Below, in pieces: positions 28,118 through 34,886 of a stretch of 35,497 nt of DNA. The stretch is from Komagataeibacter sp. FXV3. GTDB lineage: Bacteria > Pseudomonadota > Alphaproteobacteria > Acetobacterales > Acetobacteraceae. The position numbers and the translations under genes were made by a program. Within the stretch, counting starts at the first letter, position 1. Each line of letters opens with the position of its first letter. Below the pieces are notes generated by a model. The model ran no database searches. It saw only the letters and a program-made list of their open reading frames with translations, and was not told the origin of the DNA. The DNA lies in the NCBI RefSeq assembly GCF_015155755.1, contig NZ_VWPI01000062.1:1-35497 (forward strand), read 5' to 3'.

Positions 28118-28387
28118 CTTTTCAATGACTTAGCGGCTTTCATTTTTGCATCTTTTGCAGATATTTTGCAGTGCACTATGGCTCATTGCGGTTTCGCCCT
28201 ACCCCGGACGGCCCCGCGTAGCAGCGATGGAGACCACCTTGCTGGTCTCCCGCTCCTGATGCTGTTCCCACAATTGCATGCCCGCAATCGCGACCTCAGT
28301 GCGACGCGGCAAGTATGTGTCGATGATCCGTTGGCAATAATCGATCCCGTGGCCACTGATTGAGGCGATACACTTCAAGGCACATAG

Positions 28388-28850
28388 GACAATAGCGTCC
28401 CTGCTCAAAAAGGGGCTTTTCCCCACCATATCGGACGTACAAAAGACGGACTGAACTCAAAGCTGCATGCCGTGTGTGATGGTCAGGATCGGCCTGTCCG
28501 CCTGTATCTGACTGCTGGACAGGTCAGTGACTTCAAAGGGGCAGATGGTTCTTCTGGCAGACCTGCCGGAAGGAACAGAAGAGATCATCGGGGATCGGAG
28601 TTATGACAGCAACCGCATCAGACGATCTCTTGTCGAACGGAACACTACCGCCTGCATTCCACCGGTGAAGAACCGGAAATCAAAGCCATCGTGCAACTGG
28701 CACCTGTATAAAAAGCGCCACCTTATCGAAAACATGTTTGCAAAGCTGAAAGGCTGGCGACGTATTGCGACCCGATACGACCGGTGTGTTCATACGTTCA
28801 TGTCCGCAATCCAGATCGCAGCAAGCTTCCTCTTCTACATCAAGAAATGA
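28388..28850 (+). pseudogene. IS5-family transposase relic
   Basis: The C-terminal half of an IS5/IS427-type DDE transposase. One frame gives HHIGRTKDGLNSKLHAVCDG and RLYLTAGQVSDFKGAD. After an apparent one-base insertion (extra G near 28546) the next frame continues LLADLPEGTEEIIGDRSYD, with the catalytic Asp, and RHLIENMFAKLKGWRRIATRYDR, with the catalytic Glu. The N-terminal half, including the first Asp, is missing, and no terminal inverted repeats are visible, so it cannot be active. Some IS427 elements do use frameshifting, but at a slippery run, not here. It lies inside the tRNA-Arg-flanked segment. Confidence 0.85.
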
Positions 28851-28859
28851 ATCCTGAGC

Positions 28860-29567
28860 TTAGGATGCTTCCGCTTCAAACGCCTGAAGGAAGCCTTCGA
28901 TATCATCATTCATTAACAGCGGCAGGCGTTCCCTTACGATTTCATCAGGCCACTCCCACCACGCTACTGCCAGCAGGCGTTCAATCGTCTTCTCGGGGAA
29001 GCGGTATTTGAGAATTCGTGCGGGATTGCCACCGACGATGGCATAAGGTGGCACGTCCTTTGTCACGACGGACCCCGTGGCAATGATTGCGCCGGATCCA
29101 ATGGTCACGCCGGACATGACGTTGGCCCGAGCGCCGATCCATACATCGCTTCCGATGACGATATCTCCCTTCGTGGAGTGATCATCTGTCGCATCAGTCG
29201 CCTCGGGCCAGAAACTGGACAGGGCCTTAAAAGGATAAGTGGTAATCGTGTCGGGACGGTGATTGCCGAGAATCATGAGCACCTCACGCGCAATCGAACA
29301 GTATTTCCCGATTTTAAGGGTCGCATGTTCGGCTTCTATAACAATTGGAGATCCGGATGCACCATATGTATGTTCCCCGATCTCCCAGCCCCATTGTTCG
29401 ATTTCGCAGGCATGGGTGTAGCGGAGAAGCAGTGAGAAAACCTTCTTGCCCTGGTGCATAAACAGCGTCCTTCCTTTTCCACGTTTGGCCAGAATCCTCT
29501 TTTCATTGATAAATGCAAACGCCTCGCCCCGCACAAACGGATCGAGACGCATGCAGACAGCACACAT
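28860..29567 (-). CDS. CatB-related O-acetyltransferase (left-handed beta-helix)
   Basis: A hexapeptide-repeat acetyltransferase of the xenobiotic/CatB-VatD group, 235 aa. I chose the ATG at 29567 because AAGGA stands 9 nt upstream; a TTG at 29588 would be earlier. The N-terminal 50 residues are unusual. The core carries [22 protein letters not shown] with the catalytic His, and [46 protein letters not shown], the classical beta-helix ending. It uses acetyl-CoA; the acceptor could be a drug, a sugar or a cell-surface glycan. Lower GC than the core genes and placement between tRNA-Arg repeats point to horizontal gain. Confidence 0.85.
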   Translation of the reverse strand: MCAVCMRLDPFVRGEAFAFINEKRILAKRGKGRTLFMHQGKKVFSLLLRYTHACEIEQWGWEIGEHTYGASGSPIVIEAEHATLKIGKYCSIAREVLMILGNHRPDTITTYPFKALSSFWPEATDATDDHSTKGDIVIGSDVWIGARANVMSGVTIGSGAIIATGSVVTKDVPPYAIVGGNPARILKYRFPEKTIERLLAVAWWEWPDEIVRERLPLLMNDDIEGFLQAFEAEAS

Positions 29568-29609
29568 GCAAAATATTCCTTTTTTCAAAAGGAAATACTG
29601 ATGCCTGCC

Positions 29610-29643
29610 AAGCTGTGGGTCGCTGGTTCGAATCCCGCAGGGC
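29610..29643 (+). repeat. truncated tRNA-Arg copy (attR-like)
   Basis: A second copy of the tRNA-Arg 3' half: 26 identical bases, one mismatch (C for A), then 7 identical bases. The acceptor stem and CCA are not restored after it (GGCCTGTGG follows), and there is no 5' half, so it is not a functional tRNA. It marks the far end of a segment of about 1.5 kb joined to tRNA-Arg. Confidence 0.8.
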
Positions 29644-29670
29644 CTGTGGTTTTATATATCCCGATGCAGC

Positions 29671-29713
29671 AGTCTTCCCCGAAGCTTTTTGAAAACAGCT
29701 TCACCAGAAACTT
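29671..29713 (-). repeat. multi-hairpin intergenic element, half copy C
   Basis: GAAGCTTTTT (29681-29690) and AAACAGCTTC (29693-29702) form the same stem as in copies A and B with one mismatch, followed by ACCAGAAACTT, the outer end. The short GTCTTC stretch before the stem matches copy B at 30722-30727. The other half (GCCGTCTTT stem and CACCCAAAAACTT end) is absent. Confidence 0.65.
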
Positions 29714-30065
29714 ATTCTGGATTTGCAGAATGTTTTATGGGCTGTCCTGAAAACACCCCCCGGCAAATGACACCTGCGTTTTTGACATGGTACGCAGCAG
29801 CATCCGGCCAGCAACCCGTCAGGCGGGGATGCGTTGCATATTCATGGTCACGGATGCGATCTGGGCAGATTATGGAAAGTTTCCATTAATACTGGTCACG
29901 ACAGATCGTTCGGATGATCGTTTATTTTTCCATCATGCCGGAATCCCATCCATATCGATCATTTCATTAATGAATACACAAACAATTCAACCATAAAATA
30001 CTGCCCATGAATGCAGTTCTTTATTCAAGACAGTGAAATGACATTGATCACATGACAGGAAGACC

Positions 30066-30632
30066 ATGAAAAAAACGATCCTGTGCCTGGGCATTCTGGC
30101 TGTTGCGGGATGCGCCAGCAGACCGGCCGAAATCAATGCGCAATATGTGAACCCGGAACCTTACATGCGGCAGAACTGCGCACAGCTTGCCCAACTGGAT
30201 GAGACGGACACCCAGGCCCTTGCCTCGGCCGATACGGGGCATATGGCGCGCACCCGATATATTCAGCCAAGCCAGTTGAAGGGTGAACTGGAAGCCGTCC
30301 ATACGGCCGAGCGCGGCAGGAACTGCGTGGGGCGCTATAACGCAACGGATTATGACAGCACTGGCGCGGTCTATCCCGACAGGATACTGCCCGACCGTCC
30401 TGCCCCGGCGGTAACGACCATGCCTGCCCGCGGCCATATCCAGGGCGGCATCAATCCGGGCACGGGCACGGGCAACATTACGGCGCATTCCTCTGTCGCC
30501 GAACAGAAACTGTCCAACCCGACCTATGTCGCACCGAACACCCACCCCTCCAGCTATCCAGCGCCCAGCATGCCGGTACCGGCGGCGGGCTATACGACGT
30601 CACCGTCCTATACCGCCAGCCCGTTCCAGTAA
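30066..30632 (+). CDS. small outer-envelope lipoprotein of unknown function
   Basis: A predicted lipoprotein of 188 aa. The signal peptide KKTILCLGILAVAGC gives the lipobox AVAGC with lipidated Cys16. The residue after Cys is Ala, so transport to the outer membrane is expected. The mature start AEINAQYVNPEPYMRQNCAQLAQL resembles small lipoproteins in proteobacteria that have 'YVSP..Y....C.QL', followed by an alpha-helical stretch. The C-terminal third is low-complexity, rich in Pro, Thr, Ser and Tyr (ends YTASPFQ). AGGAAG stands 5 nt before the ATG. Element B is just downstream and may end the transcript. The role is unknown. Confidence 0.8.
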   Translation: MKKTILCLGILAVAGCASRPAEINAQYVNPEPYMRQNCAQLAQLDETDTQALASADTGHMARTRYIQPSQLKGELEAVHTAERGRNCVGRYNATDYDSTGAVYPDRILPDRPAPAVTTMPARGHIQGGINPGTGTGNITAHSSVAEQKLSNPTYVAPNTHPSSYPAPSMPVPAAGYTTSPSYTASPFQ

Positions 30633-30685
30633 CCTGGCCTAAGACCCGTTTTCCAGATTCCACCAACAGGCTGATAAATAAATGG

Positions 30686-30760
30686 AAGTTTTTGGGTGCC
30701 GTCTTTTTTTTAAAGACGGCGGTCTTCGAAGCTTTTTGAAAAAAGCTTCACCAAAAACTT
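30686..30760 (-). repeat. multi-hairpin intergenic element, copy B
   Basis: A 75-bp element in reverse orientation to copy A. The outer ends are AAGTTTTTGGGTG (30686-30698) and CACCAAAAACTT (30749-30760), an imperfect inverted repeat. The inner stems are GCCGTCTTT (30698-30706) with AAAGACGGC (30712-30720), and GAAGCTTTTT (30728-30737) with AAAAAGCTTC (30740-30749). It lies between the convergent lipoprotein and SDR genes, the same kind of position as copy A. Confidence 0.8.
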
Positions 30761-30813
30761 CTTTATGATTTACGCGACAGCCACCACAATCGGGATAGAA
30801 AAGGCTACAGCCC

Positions 30814-31602
30814 TCAGATGGTGCTGAGCACCCCGCCATCGACACGCACCGACGCCCCGGTGGTGGCGGAAGCCTGTGGCGATGACAGATAGACCACCAT
30901 ATTCGCCACTTCCTCCACCGTTGCCGCACGGCGGATGATGGATGAAGGGCGGTGCGCCATGACGAATTCCGCCGCCACTTCTTCCAACGGCTTGCCTGTT
31001 TTTTCCTGTTCGGGCCTGAGCATGTCCGCCAGACCTTCGGATAGTGTGGGTCCCGGCAGCACGGAATTCACCGTAACCCCCGTTCCCGCCATCCGTTCCG
31101 CCAGACCGCGCGCCACCGAAAGCTGCGCTGTCTTGCTGAAACCGTAGTGGATCATCTCGACCGGGATATTCAGCGCGGATTCCGAAGATACGAAAACAAC
31201 CCGCCCCCAGTTCCGCTCCTTCATGCCCGGCAGGTAAGCACGCGACAGGCGCACGCCGGACATGACGTTGACCTCAAAAAAACGGCTCCAGTCCTCATCC
31301 GGCGTATCGAAAAAATCCTTTGGTTCAAAAATCCCCAGGTTATTGATCAGGATATCGCAGGAGGGATAGGCCGCCACCAGCGCCGCACACCCCGCTGCCG
31401 TGCCCAGGTCGCCGGTAAAGCCTTCCGCCTTTCCCGCTCCAAGGGCGGACAGGTCGCGCACCGCCCGGTCCACCGCAGGTGACTTGCGCCCGTTCACCAC
31501 CACCCGCGCCCCGCTGGTGACCAGTCCCTTTGCAATGGCCATCCCGATGCCGCCGGTTGATCCCGTTACAATGGCTGTGCGGCCTGTCAGGTCAATGTGC
31601 AT
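30814..31602 (-). CDS. SDR-family oxidoreductase
   Basis: A classical short-chain dehydrogenase of 262 aa. The NAD(P)-binding motif is TGSTGGIG (residues 13-20), the structural NNLG is in ILINNLGIF, and the catalytic pair is Tyr153 and Lys157 in YGFSK, preceded by SESALN, which provides the catalytic Ser. VNGRKS after the second strand, with Arg, suggests NADP preference. The ribosome site AGGAGGTG 7 nt before the ATG is the strongest in this window. It is transcribed divergently from the aldehyde dehydrogenase, with a 422-bp gap between them. The substrate is unknown. Confidence 0.9.
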   Translation of the reverse strand: MHIDLTGRTAIVTGSTGGIGMAIAKGLVTSGARVVVNGRKSPAVDRAVRDLSALGAGKAEGFTGDLGTAAGCAALVAAYPSCDILINNLGIFEPKDFFDTPDEDWSRFFEVNVMSGVRLSRAYLPGMKERNWGRVVFVSSESALNIPVEMIHYGFSKTAQLSVARGLAERMAGTGVTVNSVLPGPTLSEGLADMLRPEQEKTGKPLEEVAAEFVMAHRPSSIIRRAATVEEVANMVVYLSSPQASATTGASVRVDGGVLSTI

Positions 31603-32024
31603 GGTCTTTCACCTCCTGCGATATCTGAAAACGTGCGGCATCGTACACCAGACGGTACCGCGCACAACCGGCCCGGGGCCGTGATGGGACATGAACGGAC
31701 CGGCAGCGCATCCCGTACTGCCGGCAGGGCCACGTCCTGTTCAAACCCGCGTGATGACAGGCGGGCACCGCATCGGCCATATCGCCTTTCCCCGCCTTGG
31801 ATACGGGAGAAACCGTACCCTGCGCGGGTCCCTGGCCTGTCCCCGGCATGCATTGACAATATACGCAAGGATATAGTCACGATAGGGAGAGCGTTCCCGC
31901 AGCGGGTCGCGCCAGCCGGGATCATCCCATAGCCTGCCAACCCGTTTATGCGTTCAGACAACGCAAACCTTTGTCGGTTATGAAAACATGACCCGCAAGG
32001 CAGCCACATAAGGACACTGACGAC
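31603..32024. other. divergent intergenic region between SDR and ALDH genes
   Basis: 422 bp with no supported gene; the longest frame across it reads like non-coding sequence. It should hold two promoters. TTGACA (31853-31858) is a perfect -35 hexamer facing the dehydrogenase gene, but no -10 box lies at the normal distance (ATATAG follows after only 12 bp). I see no clear operator. Confidence 0.5.
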
Positions 32025-33398
32025 ATGACCAGTCCGTATCGCACCATCAATCCGGCCACCGGCAAGACGGAAAAGGTCTTTGACCTGCATGATGACAAGA
32101 CAATGCTGGCGAAGCTGTCCACCGCCCACACGTTGTGGGAAAGCGACTGGCGGCACCGTTCCATTGCACAGCGCAAGGCCGTCATGCTCAAGGCCGCGGA
32201 AATCCTGCGCCGGGACAAGGAAAAGCATGCCCGCCTGATTTCCATTGAAATGGGCAAGATCCTGCCCGAAGCCATTGGGGAAATCGCGCTTTCGGCCGAT
32301 ATCCTGGCCTATTACGCGCAAAAGGCGGAAACCTTCCTTGCACCACGTGAACTGCCGGTGTCGCAGGGCCATGCAACCGTCACCAGCGAACCGCTGGGCA
32401 TCATCTATTGCGTGGAACCGTGGAACTTCCCTTACTACCAGTTGGCCCGCGTCGCGGCCCCCAATCTGATGGCGGGCAATGTCGTGATGGTCAAGCACGC
32501 GCCAAGCGTGCCGCAATGCGCCGTCGCGTTCGAGGAACTGTTCCGCGAAGCGGGCGCGCCTGAAGGGGCCTATACCAACCTGTTCATTACCAATGACCAG
32601 TCGGAAAAGCTGATCGAACGCCCCGAAGTGCGCGGTGTCGCCCTGACCGGCAGCGAACGCGCCGGCAGCGCCGTGGCGTCGCAGGCCGGGCGCGCGCTGA
32701 AGAAGAGCACGATGGAACTGGGCGGGTCCGATGCCTTCATCGTGCTGGATGATGCCGATCTGGACAAGGCCGTGCCCATGGCGATCCGTGGGCGCATGTC
32801 CAATAACGGTCAGGTCTGCACCGCGGCCAAGCGGATGATCGTGCACAAGTCACTGGTTGAGGACTTCACGGCGCGCCTGAAGGTGGCGGTGAACGAATTC
32901 CAGTACGGCGACCCGATGGAACAGGGCGTCACCCACGGCCCGATGAGCAGCCAGGCCGCCATGGAACGCGCCGTGTCCCAGGTGGAAAAGGCCGTGTCCC
33001 ACGGGGCGGAACTGGTTACGGGTGGCAAGAAGATCGACCGCGAAGGCTTTTTCATGAAGGCCGCGATCCTGACCAGCGTTACCAAGGACAACCCCATTTT
33101 CTATGAGGAAATCTTTGGTCCCGTCGCCATCATCTATTCTGTCGGGAGCGATGATGAAGCCATCGCCATGGCCAATGATTCGCCATACGGCCTGGGTGGG
33201 TCGATCCAGACCAGTGATGTGGAACGCGGCCGCCGCGTTGCAGCCCGGATCGACACGGGCATGGTGTTCATCAACAACATTACCGGCACGGCGCCCGACC
33301 TGCCCTTTGGCGGGATCAAGAACTCCGGTTATGGCCGCGAGCTTTCGGAATTCGGCATCGAGGAATTCCTGAACCGCAAACTGGTCCATACCCCCTGA
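32025..33398 (+). CDS. NAD(P)-dependent succinate-semialdehyde dehydrogenase (Sad/YneI-like)
   Basis: Aldehyde dehydrogenase superfamily, 457 aa. The catalytic Cys265 is in NNGQVCTAAKR and the general base Glu231 in MELGGSD. The cofactor-site segments are CVEPWNFPYYQLARVAAPNLMAGNVVMVKHAPSV and ALTGSERAGS. The KHAP form and short N-terminus resemble E. coli Sad (YneI) more than GabD. It would oxidise succinate semialdehyde to succinate, which in acetic acid bacteria can replace the 2-oxoglutarate to succinyl-CoA step; that role is an inference. It is followed by a clear terminator, so it is monocistronic. Confidence 0.88.
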   Translation: MTSPYRTINPATGKTEKVFDLHDDKTMLAKLSTAHTLWESDWRHRSIAQRKAVMLKAAEILRRDKEKHARLISIEMGKILPEAIGEIALSADILAYYAQKAETFLAPRELPVSQGHATVTSEPLGIIYCVEPWNFPYYQLARVAAPNLMAGNVVMVKHAPSVPQCAVAFEELFREAGAPEGAYTNLFITNDQSEKLIERPEVRGVALTGSERAGSAVASQAGRALKKSTMELGGSDAFIVLDDADLDKAVPMAIRGRMSNNGQVCTAAKRMIVHKSLVEDFTARLKVAVNEFQYGDPMEQGVTHGPMSSQAAMERAVSQVEKAVSHGAELVTGGKKIDREGFFMKAAILTSVTKDNPIFYEEIFGPVAIIYSVGSDDEAIAMANDSPYGLGGSIQTSDVERGRRVAARIDTGMVFINNITGTAPDLPFGGIKNSGYGRELSEFGIEEFLNRKLVHTP

Positions 33399-33415
33399 TC
33401 CAGCCACACGGATCA

Positions 33416-33446
33416 CGCCCCCCGTCGCATGATGGGGGGCGTTTTT
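33416..33446 (+). terminator. intrinsic terminator of the aldehyde dehydrogenase gene
   Basis: CGCCCCCC (33416-33423) pairs with GGGGGGCG (33434-33441) around a 10-nt loop, followed by five T residues (33442-33446). It begins 17 bp after the stop codon. Confidence 0.9.
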
Positions 33447-33727
33447 ATATGCATCCCGCCCATCTGGCGTCATGATGACACCTAGCTTCCCCGGTATCAC
33501 ACACCTCCGGTCCGGCATTACGAATGCTGGAACATGTGACCTGCACAGAAAAGTTATGAAACAACCGGATTACACATATCCGTCATTAAAAAGCCATAAT
33601 ATATATAATAGACCATATAGTATCCGTTTGTAACGGAATAACATTTCCTGTTTCAATTCGGCCATAAATTGTGTCATCGATTATAAACTGCGTTATTTTT
33701 TTATTTTTGCGTGTCAAAATCATTTGC
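33447..33727. promoter_or_regulatory. AT-rich region with a dyad upstream of the glycosyltransferase
   Basis: Sequence from about 33540 is much richer in A and T than the flanks and contains no supported gene. TCCGTT (33623-33628) and AACGGA (33632-33637) form a perfect 6-bp dyad with a 3-base centre, about 90 bp before the glycosyltransferase ATG, a possible operator. Several TATA-like stretches (33598-33622) could be -10 boxes; none has an obvious partner. Confidence 0.4.
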
Positions 33728-34867
33728 ATGCGTATTGTCTACATCATCAACAGCCTGAATGGCGGCGGTGCCGAGCGTCCCCTGCCCGATATCGTGGCGC
33801 AAATGCGCAGACGCGGGCATGATGTCCATGTCCTCGCCCTGGCACGCAAGGCGGGCAATGCGGTGGCCTGGCTGAAAGACGCGGGGATTGTCCATGATGT
33901 CCTCTCCCCCCATCCTGACAAATTCGCATCTTTCCGCACGACGCTTGCCGCCGTGCGGCGGCATGCACCCGACCTGATCTGGACATCGCTGACACGCGCA
34001 ACCCTGTATGGGCAGATGGCAGGCATCATACTGCGCAGGCCCGTGATCAGCTGGCAGCACAATGCCTATCTGCGTCCATGGAACCGCCGGATCCTGCACG
34101 CCACGCACCGGCTGACGGATCTGTGGGTGGCGGATTCCCGCTTTGTCGCAAAATGCACGGCGCGGCAGCTGAATGTGCCGGAACGCGATGTCATTACATG
34201 GCCCCTGTTCACCGCGCAGGCCCACATGCCCCAGGCCGTGCCTTGGGCCGGACCGGGGAATGACGCCGTATTCCGCCTGGGCACGCTGGGCCGGCTGGAA
34301 GCCCAGAAAAATTACGGGCTGCTGATCCAGACCATGGCCTATCTGCGCGATCATGCGCCGCGATGCCGCATCCACCTGGATATCGGTGGCGAAGGCTCAC
34401 TTGCCCCGCAGTTACAGGCGCAGATCACGGCGCTTGGACTGGACAATGTAACACTGTCAGGTTTTCAGGCCGACCCGTTTACATATTGCGCCGGATTGCA
34501 TGGCTATGTACAGCCATCGCTGTTCGAAGGGCTGTGCATCGCCCTGCATGAAGCAATGCAGGCGGGCGTGCCATCCATCGTAACGCCCGTGGGCGCCATG
34601 GCTGATGTCGTAAGGGATGGCGAAACCGGCCTGTTCCTGTCCCCCCCGACCCCCGAACGCCTCGCCAGCCTGCTGCTGCGGTTGTACGACAACCCCACGC
34701 TTTGCACCCGGATGGGGGCGGCGGCGCGACAGCAGGTTTTATCGGCCTATGACCTGAACGCCATTACGGCGCAGGCCGATGTGGTCCTGGGGCGGGCGGA
34801 ACAACTGGTTGCCGCACGGGTCGGTAGCATGCGGGCCTGTGCCAGCCACCCGACCCCCATCCGGTAA
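33728..34867 (+). CDS. glycosyltransferase family 4
   Basis: A retaining GT-B glycosyltransferase of 379 aa. I chose the ATG at 33728 because MRIVYIINSLNGGGAERPL is the standard GT4 opening; the frame runs 19 codons further upstream through AT-rich sequence without domain similarity. The glycine-rich acceptor loop GGGAE is at residues 12-16. The C-terminal donor domain has LGTLGRLEAQKNYGLLI, then FQADPFTYCAGLHGYVQPSLFEGLCIALHEAMQAGVPSIVTPVG, which contains the E-x7-E motif. No ribosome site is clear. It stands alone rather than in a polysaccharide cluster; it may act on LPS or exopolysaccharide sugars. Confidence 0.88.
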   Translation: MRIVYIINSLNGGGAERPLPDIVAQMRRRGHDVHVLALARKAGNAVAWLKDAGIVHDVLSPHPDKFASFRTTLAAVRRHAPDLIWTSLTRATLYGQMAGIILRRPVISWQHNAYLRPWNRRILHATHRLTDLWVADSRFVAKCTARQLNVPERDVITWPLFTAQAHMPQAVPWAGPGNDAVFRLGTLGRLEAQKNYGLLIQTMAYLRDHAPRCRIHLDIGGEGSLAPQLQAQITALGLDNVTLSGFQADPFTYCAGLHGYVQPSLFEGLCIALHEAMQAGVPSIVTPVGAMADVVRDGETGLFLSPPTPERLASLLLRLYDNPTLCTRMGAAARQQVLSAYDLNAITAQADVVLGRAEQLVAARVGSMRACASHPTPIR

Positions 34868-34886
34868 TCCGGGGTTCACCTGTCCT

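Larger units (their letters stand above)
29568..30065. other. intergenic gap with att remnant and half repeat
   Basis: 498 bp without a supported gene. It contains the truncated tRNA-Arg copy (29610-29643) and a half copy of the hairpin element (29671-29713). From 29730 to 30040 there is ordinary to AT-rich sequence with two short overlapping frames that have no ribosome site and no recognisable similarity. AGGAAG at 30058 belongs to the following lipoprotein gene. Confidence 0.6.

Noticed and set aside
28199-28429. 76-codon minus-strand frame between tRNA-Arg and the IS5 relic
   Set aside because: It reads somewhat like a protein end (SGHGIDYCQRIIDTYL...) but I could not place it, and it overlaps the transposase relic on the other strand; perhaps a fragment of a lost mobile-element gene.
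29689-29996. Two overlapping short plus-strand frames after the tRNA-Arg fragment
   Set aside because: No ribosome sites, no family resemblance, one starts inside the half hairpin element.
31853-31876. TTGACA with ATATAG as a promoter for the aldehyde dehydrogenase
   Set aside because: Spacing of 12 bp is too short for a sigma-70 promoter; only noted as a -35-like hexamer.
31587-32846. 419-codon minus-strand frame opposite the aldehyde dehydrogenase
   Set aside because: Antisense shadow of the dehydrogenase, which has both catalytic motifs.
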